Positions 1 to 8,931 of a DNA stretch of 64,000 bases are shown here, piece by piece (within the stretch, counting starts at the first letter, position 1; each line of letters opens with the position of its first letter). The position numbers and the translations under genes are program-made. The notes beneath the pieces are model-generated. The model was not told the origin of the DNA, ran no database searches, and saw nothing but the letters and a program-made list of their open reading frames with translations. The DNA comes from a candidate division WOR-3 bacterium (GTDB taxonomy: Bacteria > SDB-A): the NCBI GenBank assembly GCA_016934535.1, contig JAFGSQ010000010.1:16564-80563 (forward strand), written 5' to 3'.

Positions 1-2157
1 TTTAAAAATTCTTCCTTCAACAGGCATTTGTTCCACGACCATATATCTATCATCAAAAATGTTTTTCACTGAAAAAACAAAAGTCCATTCAGAGTGCATA
101 ATACTCCTTGAACAAGATACAAATACGTCAAAAACTCTGTATGGATTGAGGGACGTATTTGAAATTCCGAGAGGATCCGTGTTCGCCTCTCTCGTATATC
201 TTCTGGCAACAGCCCTGTACAATACTTCCGCCGAAAAAACCCCTCTTTTATATCCCGTTTCCGAAGAGAATCTATAAACCGGGCGATAAGTTATGTAATT
301 TCCGTAATTGATGTCTCCGCCAGTCCTGTTCTTTACGTCCTGAAGGGAAAGCCCAAGCTTAAAATAAAAACCGGCGGGTATATCCGCACTTAAATAAAAA
401 TCACAGCCCAGCCCTTTGGCCTTTCCAAGGTTGAAGGGTTGATACTGCCCTTTGAAATTTCTTCTCCACACGATCATGTCTTCGAGAATTCCGTAGAAAC
501 CTGAAACCGAAAACGACCAGCCCGGCAAGCTTGATCCTGTCATATTAAAATTCAAGCCGAGTGTGTTGGAAATTTCCGGCTTTAAATCGGGATTGCCCGA
601 AGAATAAACCGTTTCAACCGTGTGCGTGTTAGAAAAATCCGGATAATGTATGTTGCGTGAAAAACCGACACCGCCCGAGGACACTGACGTGGAAGAGTGA
701 GAAGAGATATTCAGTCCGGCCGAATACGACCAGAATACTTTGCTTTTGCCGTTTGCGCGGCAGATTGACGGAGCAAGTTCAAAATCAAGTCTTCCTTTGC
801 AGACCCCAAGGGATTTAGTCAGAATAGTTGCCAGGGAAAGAATTATTTCGCTTCTCCTTGCTCTGATTTCGGGTAAAAAATCCCTCAGACCGTCCCTGAA
901 AAAATAATTCTGATTGTTCCAGCGGCAATCTATTATCAGTTCCGCCCAGGAACTTACCGAAGGTGTGAAATTTAACGACATATCCGTCCGGGTTGAGACG
1001 GTTTCTGAACTTTCCGGGAAAAAATAAGCGCTGTCGTTTTGACCGGGGATGGGTTGTCTTTCAGGGCAGAAATAGAAATTACTCGTCAAACCGTGCGAAA
1101 CCGACAAGGCACAAGGAACTCCGAAAAACGATACGGGCAGTTTTGCCCATGCCGTAAAGTTACAATCGTTCATCCTTGACAAAGTCATAAGCGTACCGTC
1201 CGCTTGACCAGGTATTCCTTTCTCACGAGCGCTTCCGGCGACGGACAATTCAATTTTCCTTATAAAATAAGAAAAAATTCTCATTACACCCCTCAGGGAT
1301 TTCGAATCGCTGTTTGAGATAACTCCGCCGGGGTAACCTTCGGCCGGGTATCCTCCGGAATAACCGTCGAAAGAAACGTCGAGAGATATTTTCTCCTTTT
1401 CCGTCAAAGGAAATCCCGAACCGAAGCCTAATCTTGCGGCGATCAATCCGTAAGAACCCGACAATACAGATATCTCGTTTTCTTCTCTTTCCTGACCTTT
1501 GAGGAATATCATAATTCGGCCTCCGGGCTCCGAACCGGCTCCCGGATTATTTACTACGACGATTCTTTTTACCGAAGTGATAGGTATCGAAGAGAGATCA
1601 AAAGCGCCGGTAACGGCGCTGTTCACTTTTACACCGTCGACATATATGCCTACTCTCCCTGCTGACGGGCCGCTCAGCGAAACGCTTGACACATCACCCG
1701 CGTTTTGCCTGCTTATCGTAACTCCGGCTATTCCTTCCAGAACGTCAGGCAAGTCGAAGCACCCTGAACCCTCAATGTTTTCCGAATCAATGATGATAAT
1801 ATTGCCTTCGGTCCTTTTCTCTCCCCAGACGGTTATCCCCTCTGCTTCTATAGACTGGGACTCCAAGAAAACAAACATTTGCCTTGTTTCAGTCTGTTCA
1901 ATCTCCAGGAAGAACACACGTTTCTCATAGCCGATCCTCCGTACAGACAACATGTGTTGACCCCACGGAATGCTCTGTACATGGAATTCACCGCCGGGTC
2001 CGGTAATACATACAAGCCTTTCATCGACGAATATGGATGCGGCTTCTATGGGAGATAAATCGGCGGCGTCTTTCACCACACCGTATAGGGCGGCGCTTTC
2101 AAGCGTCAAACGGAATAATGATATAAAAACGAACCCAGAAATAAAAAACCCCTCCAT
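1..2157 (-). CDS. TonB-dependent outer-membrane receptor, probably for vitamin B12 (3' end off window)
   Basis: The minus-strand frame stays open from ATG 2157 to the left edge (719 codons). After a signal peptide (about residues 1-22) comes a carboxypeptidase-regulatory-like beta domain (about 25-110), then a TonB plug (about 115-240; DLPDVLEGIAGVTISRQ, GIYVDGVKVN), then a beta-barrel rich in alternating aromatic and polar residues. The last residues in the window (RYMVVEQMPVEGRIFK) resemble the final barrel strands of the family, so only a few residues are missing. The codon before ATG 2157 is TGA and no later ATG/GTG/TTG precedes the signal peptide, so this start is well constrained. The upstream cobalamin riboswitch makes a BtuB-like corrinoid uptake role likely. 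The substrate is inferred from the riboswitch, not from the protein. Confidence 0.88.
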   Translation of the reverse strand, partial: MEGFFISGFVFISLFRLTLESAALYGVVKDAADLSPIEAASIFVDERLVCITGPGGEFHVQSIPWGQHMLSVRRIGYEKRVFFLEIEQTETRQMFVFLESQSIEAEGITVWGEKRTEGNIIIIDSENIEGSGCFDLPDVLEGIAGVTISRQNAGDVSSVSLSGPSAGRVGIYVDGVKVNSAVTGAFDLSSIPITSVKRIVVVNNPGAGSEPGGRIMIFLKGQEREENEISVLSGSYGLIAARLGFGSGFPLTEKEKISLDVSFDGYSGGYPAEGYPGGVISNSDSKSLRGVMRIFSYFIRKIELSVAGSAREKGIPGQADGTLMTLSRMNDCNFTAWAKLPVSFFGVPCALSVSHGLTSNFYFCPERQPIPGQNDSAYFFPESSETVSTRTDMSLNFTPSVSSWAELIIDCRWNNQNYFFRDGLRDFLPEIRARRSEIILSLATILTKSLGVCKGRLDFELAPSICRANGKSKVFWSYSAGLNISSHSSTSVSSGGVGFSRNIHYPDFSNTHTVETVYSSGNPDLKPEISNTLGLNFNMTGSSLPGWSFSVSGFYGILEDMIVWRRNFKGQYQPFNLGKAKGLGCDFYLSADIPAGFYFKLGLSLQDVKNRTGGDINYGNYITYRPVYRFSSETGYKRGVFSAEVLYRAVARRYTREANTDPLGISNTSLNPYRVFDVFVSCSRSIMHSEWTFVFSVKNIFDDRYMVVEQMPVEGRIFK

Positions 2158-2169
2158 TCAATGGAGAGG
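2145..2169 (-). terminator. Intrinsic-terminator-like hairpin in the riboswitch expression platform
   Basis: Read on the minus strand, CCTCTCCA, loop TTGAA and TGGAGGGG are followed directly by six Ts. This gives a roughly 7-bp stem with one bulged U, then a U-tract. It lies after the cobalamin riboswitch core and contains the start codon of the TonB receptor in its loop and 3' arm. It could act as a transcriptional terminator, or sequester the start, or both. Confidence 0.6.
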
Positions 2170-2371
2170 TCATGCACAAGCTTTTCGCCCGCACACGAAC
2201 CCCCCGTCGTGCGTAACTAAATCCTTCAGCGTCAGGTCTTCTGACTCTCGCTTCATCCTCAGGCGAGCCTTCCCGGATTTTCCAGTGGCACGTTTCGCCT
2301 TCGTCAGCGATCACAGCGGCGGGGACCGTCTCCGTTCATCGGAACTTCCCTTGTCGCCGAAGAATTTTTAA
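2170..2371 (-). promoter_or_regulatory. Cobalamin (AdoCbl) riboswitch
   Basis: On the minus strand the leader contains the conserved core GACGGTCCCCGCCGCTGTGA, preceded by GGGAAGTTCCGATGAACGG. About 75 nt further on is a B12 box, AGTCAGAAGACCTGACG, near 2233-2249. Order and spacing match the cobalamin riboswitch family. It sits between a good promoter and the TonB receptor gene, the classical arrangement for B12 uptake control. Confidence 0.88.
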
Positions 2372-2377
2372 GGCAAA

Positions 2378-2406
2378 ATTAAATCATTTATGATAATAAA
2401 TGTCAA
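2378..2406 (-). promoter_or_regulatory. Sigma70-type promoter of the riboswitch/TonB receptor transcript
   Basis: On the minus strand a perfect -35 TTGACA (2401-2406) is followed after 17 nt by the -10 TTTAAT (2378-2383). Transcription would begin near 2371, just ahead of the riboswitch. The element lies within the short gap to the divergent parA gene. Confidence 0.65.
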
Positions 2407-2425
2407 CATATAAAGGCGGATTCAA

Positions 2426-3214
2426 TTGGCAAAAATTATATCTATTACCAATCAAAAAGGCGGCGTCGCCAAAACGACAACCGCTGTCAATCTCGGAGCG
2501 TCCCTCGCGGCTGCTGAAAAAAAAATACTCATTGTAGACGCCGACCCTCAAGCCAACGCGACTATAGGCCTCGGGGTTGATGCCGCAAATATAAAAACTC
2601 TCTACGATGTTTTCTCGGGAAACTGCATGGCTCTCGACGCGATTATCAAATTTGACTACCTTCCGTTTTTTCATCTCATACCGGCCTCTCAGCATCTGTC
2701 TGGAATGGAAGTTGAGTTAGCCGGAGAAAAGGACAGAAACGAATTCCTCAAAGATTCTTTAAAAGAATTAGGGAATCATTACGATTACATAATTCTCGAC
2801 ACGCCTCCTACCCTGGGGATTCTCACGGTCAACGCCCTTGCAGCTGCAGACGGGATACTCATAACAATGCAGCCTGAATTCTACGCTCTTGACGGATTGA
2901 GCAAACTGATGAGAACATACGAATTGGTCAGTCGGGAACTTAATCCTTCCCTCGATATAGAGGGAATAGTTTTCACTCTCGTCGACCCGCGTTTGAAATT
3001 AGTTAAGGAAATAATGGACGAGGTCAGGGGGTTTTTCCCCCAGCACGTCTTTTCGACATACGTGGCGAGAAACATAAGACTTGCCGAAGCTCCGAGTTTC
3101 GGGAAACCGATACTTCTCTACGATGCGGAATCCATCGGCGCCAAGAACTATGTGTCTCTCGCCGTGGAGTTTTTAAAAAGAGAAAGGCTTAAAAATGAAA
3201 AAAAGACTGGGTAA
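2426..3214 (+). CDS. parA: Chromosome-partitioning ATPase ParA/Soj
   Basis: A 262-residue ParA-family ATPase that acts with ParB in origin segregation. The deviant Walker A is KGGVAKTT at residues 11-18 (Ala where most family members have Gly). DADPQ follows at about 38-42 and a Walker B-like IILDTPP at about 121-127. The start is a TTG preceded at 5 nt by AAGGCGGA. It overlaps parB by 20 bp, as usual for the pair. The assignment is secure from family motifs and context. Confidence 0.95.
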   Translation: MAKIISITNQKGGVAKTTTAVNLGASLAAAEKKILIVDADPQANATIGLGVDAANIKTLYDVFSGNCMALDAIIKFDYLPFFHLIPASQHLSGMEVELAGEKDRNEFLKDSLKELGNHYDYIILDTPPTLGILTVNALAAADGILITMQPEFYALDGLSKLMRTYELVSRELNPSLDIEGIVFTLVDPRLKLVKEIMDEVRGFFPQHVFSTYVARNIRLAEAPSFGKPILLYDAESIGAKNYVSLAVEFLKRERLKNEKKTG

Positions 3215-4058
3215 AGGTTTTGACGCACTGATAGGCGCGGCGTCCTCTCTCAAAACGTCAGACGACGCCCTCGTCGAACTCGATATAGAACTTCTTAAAA
3301 AAGGTAAATTTCAGCCCCGGACGTATTTCGACGATGAAACTCTAGCTGAACTGTCTCAGTCGATAAAACAGGACGGCATAATTGAACCCTTGATAATCCG
3401 TCCGTCTTCCGACGGCCGATACGAAATAATCTGCGGTGAGAGAAGATTTGAAGCCGCTAAAAAGGTGGGTCTGAAAACGGTTCCTGTAATAATCAAAGAC
3501 GTCCCCGACTTGAAGGCTCTCGAAATTTCAATGATAGAAAACCTGCAGAGAGAAAACCTGAACCCGATCGAGGAAGCCGAAGGATACAGCATAATGTCTT
3601 CAAAATTTCATCTGAGCCAGCAGGACATTTCGGACAGAGTGGGAAAAAGCAGGTCGACGGTCGCCAACTCTCTTCGCCTTCTGGACCTTCCGGATGAAGT
3701 CAAACTGCTCGTCAGAAAAGCCAGCATTTCAGCCGGTCACGCCAGAGCCATACTATCGCTGAAGGAAAAAAGGCTTATGATGATCGCCGCTCAGAGAATC
3801 ATAGACAAAAACCTCTCCGTACGCGAGACTGAAAATTATGTCGAAGACATTAAAAAAACCCACAAACCTGAAAAAAGACGGAAGCCCATCCACGGAAACC
3901 CGGAAATTTCCGCGATCGAAAGCAGGCTGTCAGAAAAAATCGGTAATCCGGTAAAAATCAAGATGGCCGGAAAAAAAGGCCGTCTTGTCATCGAATTCTT
4001 TTCTTACGACGAACTGAACCAAATAATGAAGCGATTCGGTTTAACCGAGCTTCAGTAA
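3195..4058 (+). CDS. parB: Chromosome-partitioning protein ParB (CTPase/DNA clamp)
   Basis: A 287-residue ParB/Spo0J protein that binds parS and loads onto DNA near the origin. The N-terminal domain carries GERRFEAAK and the ENLQRENLNPIEEAEGY box (about 116-132). A central helix-turn-helix has LSQQDISDRVGKSRSTVAN, and a short C-terminal dimerisation region follows. It lies inside the parAB operon and overlaps parA. A parS site was not recognised in the window. Confidence 0.95.
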   Translation: MKKRLGKGFDALIGAASSLKTSDDALVELDIELLKKGKFQPRTYFDDETLAELSQSIKQDGIIEPLIIRPSSDGRYEIICGERRFEAAKKVGLKTVPVIIKDVPDLKALEISMIENLQRENLNPIEEAEGYSIMSSKFHLSQQDISDRVGKSRSTVANSLRLLDLPDEVKLLVRKASISAGHARAILSLKEKRLMMIAAQRIIDKNLSVRETENYVEDIKKTHKPEKRRKPIHGNPEISAIESRLSEKIGNPVKIKMAGKKGRLVIEFFSYDELNQIMKRFGLTELQ

Positions 4059-4077
4059 TCCTTCATCGGGAGGGCAG

Positions 4078-5151
4078 ATGAAATCAACAAACGAACGCCT
4101 GAGAACATTTTGTGAAATACCCGGTTTAACGGGCATGGAAGCCGCCGTGGCAAAAAAATTCATCGAAGAGGCGAAACCCTTTTCTGACGAAACATACATA
4201 GATCATGTCGGAAACGCCGTAGCAGTAAAAAGAGGCTCGGGCAAAAGAAAAATACTCGCCGCCGCTCACATGGACGAGATCGGACTGATAATTACCAAAA
4301 TTCTGAAGGGCGGATATCTCAGAGTTTATCAGGTCGGAGGAGTCGACCGATCTATTCTCCTGGGCCAGGAAGTCGTAGTGCATACTTCGAAGGGCGAAAT
4401 CGAAGGAGTCGTCGGATCCAAACCTCCGCATCTCATGGCGCCGGAAGAACAGAAGAAACCCCTTGGCTGGGACGGTATTTTCATCGACACTAGCCTTGAT
4501 GAAAAAGAAGTCGTCTCAAAAATTGCCGTGGGCGATTTCATATCTTTCAAGGCCAACAGCGTCGAACTTCTCGACAAAAGTTTTTCATCAAAATCCATAG
4601 ACGACAGATTCGGCCTCGCTGTACTTGTTATGACGCTCGAAAGACTGCACAATATCAATACTGACTGGAATTTTTACGCCGTCGGCACAGTTCAGGAAGA
4701 ATGGACCGGATTAGGCGCAAAAAGCTCCGCCTACGCTATTAATCCTGACGTCGCCGTGGCACTCGATGTCACTCACGGCAACATGCCCGGTTTAAAAGAA
4801 TCGGAAACTTTTAAACTCGGCAAAGGAATAACCCTGTCGGTAGGACCCAACATACACAGAGGAATCCTTTCCAAAGCGAAAAAAATATGCGAATACGAAG
4901 AGATACCTTACGCCAATGAAATAGCACCTTACGGGACAGGCACCGACGCTTACACAATCCAGCTGATCAGGAACGGAATCCCGTGCATTGTGATATCCGC
5001 TCCGGTCAGATCCATGCATTCTCCGGTTGAGACGATTTCACACAAGGACGTTGAAAGATCTGCCCGTTTGTTATCTTCCCTGGTCACAGAACTGGATGAT
5101 GATGATCTCGACATCGACAAACCGGAAATAAAAGAAGACGAAAAGGAGTAG
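4078..5151 (+). CDS. M42 family metallo-aminopeptidase (first of three)
   Basis: A 357-residue cytosolic dinuclear-metal peptidase of the M42 (glutamyl/deblocking aminopeptidase, FrvX-like) family. Visible elements are AAHMDEIG (H64, D66), SIDDRFG, the catalytic VQEEW, ALDVTHG and C-terminal MHSPVE. The EEW segment departs from the EEVGLRGA of the next two paralogues. This copy also has an acidic C-terminal tail (about 340-357). The start ATG follows GGGAGGG. Family members trim N-termini of peptides in protein turnover. Substrate preference cannot be read from the sequence. Confidence 0.88.
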   Translation: MKSTNERLRTFCEIPGLTGMEAAVAKKFIEEAKPFSDETYIDHVGNAVAVKRGSGKRKILAAAHMDEIGLIITKILKGGYLRVYQVGGVDRSILLGQEVVVHTSKGEIEGVVGSKPPHLMAPEEQKKPLGWDGIFIDTSLDEKEVVSKIAVGDFISFKANSVELLDKSFSSKSIDDRFGLAVLVMTLERLHNINTDWNFYAVGTVQEEWTGLGAKSSAYAINPDVAVALDVTHGNMPGLKESETFKLGKGITLSVGPNIHRGILSKAKKICEYEEIPYANEIAPYGTGTDAYTIQLIRNGIPCIVISAPVRSMHSPVETISHKDVERSARLLSSLVTELDDDDLDIDKPEIKEDEKE

Positions 5152-5154
5152 CCG

Positions 5155-6186
5155 ATGTATCTTGAAAAACTGTCTAATTTATGCGGCGTTGCCGGCTACG
5201 AGCACAATGTCAGGAAATTCATAAAAGAGAACGTCTCAAAATATGTGACTTCCGTGGAGACGGATTCTTTGGGAAATCTTATATGCTATAAGAAAGGAAC
5301 TGAGAAATCCTCAAAAATTCTGCTTGCTGCTCACATGGACGAGGTCGGTTTTATCGTTGAAAGCGTCAGCAAAGAAGGATTCATACACTTCACTCCGTCA
5401 GGAGGGATAGATCCGAGAGTACTGCCTGCCAAGAGAGTGCTCATAGGTGATAAAGCCGTTCCGGGGATAATATGCTGGCCGCCTCCCCATCTAAATAAAA
5501 AACCCGCTTCTTCGGTACCTGAAGTCTCCGGACTTATTGTTGACATCGGCGCTGAAAATGACAAATCCGCACTTAAAAAAATAGCTGTCGGTGATTTCAT
5601 CACTTTTGACACTAAATTCGGACATTTGACCAAAGACAGAGTAAAGGGCAAAGCTTTCGACGACAGAATAGGATGCTCTCTTCTCATGGAGATACTCAAA
5701 AAACATGAAGGTTATCCTTTCGACATTTTCGGAGTTTTCACAGTGCAGGAAGAAGTCGGTCTGAGAGGCGCAGGCGTAATAGGAGAAAGAATAGACCCAA
5801 AAGCAGCCATTGTGCTTGAAGGGACAGGAGCGGCTGACTTTCCTCCCGACGACGAGGAACTCGATCTTCCTTCATATCCGTCTTTAGGGAAAGGCGCTGT
5901 GGTCACTTTGACAGACCGTTCCATTTCGGTCGGGAAAAAAATGATCGACATCATCGAAAAAACCGCCAAGGAAAACAGGATAAAATATCAGTTCAAACAG
6001 CCTCAGATCGGAGGAACAGACGCCGGAAGAATTCACGTTTCCAGGAAAGGAATTCCCTGCGCTATATTCAGCGTTCCATCACGGTACATACACTCGCCGG
6101 TCTCAATTGCTTCGCTTTCTGATTACAGGGAAACACTGAATATGGCCTACGCCTGCCTGCCTGAATTTGCCAAAACATTTTCATGA
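5155..6186 (+). CDS. M42 family metallo-aminopeptidase (second of three)
   Basis: A 343-residue paralogue of the preceding gene, starting 3 nt after its stop with AAGGAG in the preceding tail. Metal and catalytic motifs are intact: AAHMDEVG, FDDRIG, TVQEEVGLRGAG, GGTDAGRIHVSR and RYIHSPV. Compared with its neighbours it has an insert rich in Asp, Glu and Pro after the LEGTGAADF segment. It is probably co-translated with the other two, so the three may assemble or divide peptide substrates (inference; M42 enzymes form tetrahedral 12-mers). Confidence 0.9.
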   Translation: MYLEKLSNLCGVAGYEHNVRKFIKENVSKYVTSVETDSLGNLICYKKGTEKSSKILLAAHMDEVGFIVESVSKEGFIHFTPSGGIDPRVLPAKRVLIGDKAVPGIICWPPPHLNKKPASSVPEVSGLIVDIGAENDKSALKKIAVGDFITFDTKFGHLTKDRVKGKAFDDRIGCSLLMEILKKHEGYPFDIFGVFTVQEEVGLRGAGVIGERIDPKAAIVLEGTGAADFPPDDEELDLPSYPSLGKGAVVTLTDRSISVGKKMIDIIEKTAKENRIKYQFKQPQIGGTDAGRIHVSRKGIPCAIFSVPSRYIHSPVSIASLSDYRETLNMAYACLPEFAKTFS

Positions 6187-6199
6187 CAAGGAGTTAAAA

Positions 6200-7204
6200 A
6201 TGAGAAATATAGCCGAAAAATTTACGCAAGTTTACGGTCCTTCGGGAAACGAAAACAAGATAAGAAAAACCATAGAATCCGAGATCAAATCTTTCGTCGA
6301 CGAGATTCACACGGACAACCTGGGAAATCTCATAGCGAGAAAAAAGGGTCCAGGCAAAAAAATCCTATTTGCCGCCCACATGGACGAAATCGGAGTCATA
6401 GTCAATTACGCCGACGAAAAAGGATTTTTGCGCTTTGCGCCTCTGGGAGGAGTTTATCCGATGATAGCCGCCGGCCAGAGAGTCGTTTTTGAAGACGGCA
6501 CACAGGGCGTCGTAGGCTGTGAATCCAGAGACATTACTCCCGGAACCATCCCCCCTCTCTCAAAAATGTACATAGACATAGGAGCAAAAGACAGGAAAGA
6601 AGCCCTCGCAAAAATCAGGATTGGCGACAAAGCGGGATTCTCAAACGGTTTTTCGGTAAACGGCCAGAGATGGATTTCAAAGGCTATGGACGACAGGATA
6701 GGTTGCGCGGTCATAGCGGACGCCATAAAGAAGATAAAGAAACCCGTAAACGACCTGTATTTCGTTTTCACGGTTCAGGAGGAGGTAGGTCTCAGAGGAG
6801 CCAAAACATCGGCTTACGCAATCGATCCCGCGCTTGCCGTCGCTGTTGACGTAACGGGAACGGGCGACACTCCAAAAGGATTCACGATGTCTGTCGAGAT
6901 GGGAAAAGGTCCGGGGCTTAAAATTATGGACGCTTCCATTGTCGTCACAGAAAAAATGAAAAGTTATATGAGAGAAACCGCTGAAAAAAGAGACATTCCT
7001 TATCAAAACGAAATATTGGTTTTCGGCGGAACAGACGCCGGAGCGTTTAGCATGACCAGATCCGGCATTCATTCCGGATGCATTTCAGTTCCTTCAAGAT
7101 ATATCCATTCTCCCAGCGAAATGGTAGATTCATCCGACGTCGAAAACGCATCCAAGTGGATAGTATCAATGTGCGAAACGGACGCCGCCGCCGCCGGGTT
7201 TTAA
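6200..7204 (+). CDS. M42 family metallo-aminopeptidase (third of three)
   Basis: A 334-residue M42 peptidase with AAHMDEIG, MDDRIG, TVQEEVGLRGAK, AVDVTGTGD, GGTDAGAFS and RYIHSP. An ATG 33 nt upstream in frame is open, but ATG 6200 has AAGGAG seven nt ahead and gives the usual family N-terminus, so I chose it. It is the third consecutive gene of this family and the operon continues into RNase PH. The three differ enough in sequence that this is an old duplication rather than a recent tandem repeat. Confidence 0.9.
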   Translation: MRNIAEKFTQVYGPSGNENKIRKTIESEIKSFVDEIHTDNLGNLIARKKGPGKKILFAAHMDEIGVIVNYADEKGFLRFAPLGGVYPMIAAGQRVVFEDGTQGVVGCESRDITPGTIPPLSKMYIDIGAKDRKEALAKIRIGDKAGFSNGFSVNGQRWISKAMDDRIGCAVIADAIKKIKKPVNDLYFVFTVQEEVGLRGAKTSAYAIDPALAVAVDVTGTGDTPKGFTMSVEMGKGPGLKIMDASIVVTEKMKSYMRETAEKRDIPYQNEILVFGGTDAGAFSMTRSGIHSGCISVPSRYIHSPSEMVDSSDVENASKWIVSMCETDAAAAGF

Positions 7205-7207
7205 AAA

Positions 7208-7942
7208 ATGATGAGAACCGACGGCAGAATCGGCGAAGCTTCTCGGCAGATTAATATAATTGCGCCCTATCAGAAAAACGTGCCCGGTTCCTGTCTTTGC
7301 CAGTATGGTGAAACCTGGGTCTGTTGTTCGGTTTCCATAACCGACGGAGTGCCGGTCTGGCTGAAAGGCAAAGGCCACGGATGGCTTACCGCAGAATACG
7401 GCATGCTGCCCGGGTCTTCCTCTCAAAGAGTGAAAAGGGAAAGAATATACGCGAATTCCAGGTCTCTAGAGATCGGCAGACTCATTGGCAGGTCCCTTCG
7501 TTCTTCGGTGGACGTCAAAGCTCTTCCTCAAATGACCATTACAGTTGACTGCGATGTAATTCAAGCCGACGGCGGAACGAGAACAGCCTCAATAACCGGC
7601 TCGTGGGTCTCTTTGGTTATGGGTTTGAACCGGCTTCGTTCTCAGGGAACCTTGAAAAGCGACCCTATTATAAGGCAGATAGCCGCCATGAGTGCCGGAT
7701 TCTGCCAAAATCGAGCACTGGTCGATCTCAACTATGAAGAAGACAGTTCCGCAGATTTCGACGCTAATTTTGTTTTCACCAAAGATCTCGACATCGTCGA
7801 AATACAATCCTCCGCAGAAGGCTATCCGATCACCAAAAAACAGTTTGTTACTCTTTTCGAATCGGTTTTAAAAGTCATGCCTTCCGTTTTTTCAGCCCAG
7901 GACAAAGTTTTGGATTCTCTCGGTCTCGCACTTAAATGCTGA
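7208..7942 (+). CDS. rph: Ribonuclease PH
   Basis: A 244-residue phosphorolytic 3'-5' exoribonuclease that trims tRNA 3' ends. It carries the family hallmarks MRTDGR at the N-terminus, GHGWLTAEYGMLPGSS, the RSLEIGRLIGRSLR phosphate-site region and DCDVIQADGGTRTASITG. Length fits the usual 235-260. It starts 3 nt after the third M42 gene and overlaps the next gene by 7 bp, so it is part of the same operon. Confidence 0.93.
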   Translation: MMRTDGRIGEASRQINIIAPYQKNVPGSCLCQYGETWVCCSVSITDGVPVWLKGKGHGWLTAEYGMLPGSSSQRVKRERIYANSRSLEIGRLIGRSLRSSVDVKALPQMTITVDCDVIQADGGTRTASITGSWVSLVMGLNRLRSQGTLKSDPIIRQIAAMSAGFCQNRALVDLNYEEDSSADFDANFVFTKDLDIVEIQSSAEGYPITKKQFVTLFESVLKVMPSVFSAQDKVLDSLGLALKC

Positions 7943-8931
7943 ACGGAAATCTGTTTACAAAAAAGGTCGATTCTCATCAAAGCAGAATCCGATTGGATTC
8001 ATTTCTTTCTTCTTCCGGAGCTCCGACAAGCCGATCCAGGCTGAAAAAACTCATTGAGGACGGATTTGTTTCCGTAAACGGAGAAACCGTCCGCGTGCCC
8101 CATCATTATGTCAAACGAGGAGACGTGCTGATCGTTGCTTTCCCTAAAGAACCCGTCATGTCACTTGAGCCTGAAAACATAGACATCAAGATAGCCTACG
8201 AGGACGATGAAATTATAGTCGTGGACAAGCGTGCGGGATTAGTTGTTCATCCGGCTAAAGGGAACAGGGAAGGAACTCTCGTCAACGCACTCTTGTTTCA
8301 TTCGAGTCTTTCCGAAAGCGGCTCACTCGAACATCGCCCCGGCATTGTCCACAGACTCGACAAGGACACTTCCGGACTGATGGTAACTGTGAAGACCGAG
8401 ACGGCATACAGAAACCTTCAGAATCAGATATCTTCGAGAAAAATGAAAAGGGAGTACCTCGCACTGGTATGGGGGCAACCTGATAAAAACGGAACAATAG
8501 AAGCGCCTATTGGCAGGAGCACAGTCAACAGAAAAAAAATGGCGGTGACTTCATACAGGTCCAAAGATGCGAGAACTCATTTCAGAACACTAGTAAACTT
8601 CGGCGCGGCGACTCTGGTTCTTTGCAGTCTCGACACAGGAAGAACTCACCAGATAAGAGTTCACATGAAACACATAGGGCATCCAGTCATCGGAGACAGA
8701 GAATACGGCGGAGCAACCTCTTATCCTCAGGGTGTTTCGGGCAAATGGTCTTTTCAGGTAGAAAAGATCAGAAAACTCGTCCCCCGCCAATTCCTTCACG
8801 CCGCGAGGCTTTCGTTCGAGCATCCCCGCGACGGCAAAGGATTGAAATTTTACTCTCCTTTGCCCGAAGAACTCCGTCCCGTTCTTTTATTTCTATCAGA
8901 ACAAAGATCTATTTATTTGTGCTCTGTGTAG
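7936..8931 (+). CDS. RluA/RluD-family 23S rRNA pseudouridine synthase
   Basis: A 331-residue RNA pseudouridine synthase. An S4 RNA-binding domain (about residues 18-75) precedes the catalytic domain with HRLDKDTSGLMV, which holds the catalytic Asp. GRTHQIRVHMKHIGHPVIGD follows. The S4 domain and length favour the RluD-like subgroup, but the exact target uridines are not deducible. The 3' end overlaps the convergent lipoprotein gene by 19 bp. Confidence 0.9.
   Translation: MLNGNLFTKKVDSHQSRIRLDSFLSSSGAPTSRSRLKKLIEDGFVSVNGETVRVPHHYVKRGDVLIVAFPKEPVMSLEPENIDIKIAYEDDEIIVVDKRAGLVVHPAKGNREGTLVNALLFHSSLSESGSLEHRPGIVHRLDKDTSGLMVTVKTETAYRNLQNQISSRKMKREYLALVWGQPDKNGTIEAPIGRSTVNRKKMAVTSYRSKDARTHFRTLVNFGAATLVLCSLDTGRTHQIRVHMKHIGHPVIGDREYGGATSYPQGVSGKWSFQVEKIRKLVPRQFLHAARLSFEHPRDGKGLKFYSPLPEELRPVLLFLSEQRSIYLCSV

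Noticed and set aside
1499-1930. Plus-strand ORF of 143 codons, and others between 59 and 2371
   Set aside because: They lie opposite the TonB receptor; the minus frame encodes clear receptor domains, the plus ORFs none.
2099-2314. Minus-strand 71-codon ORF
   Set aside because: Its sequence is the riboswitch and terminator read as protein, with no coding features.
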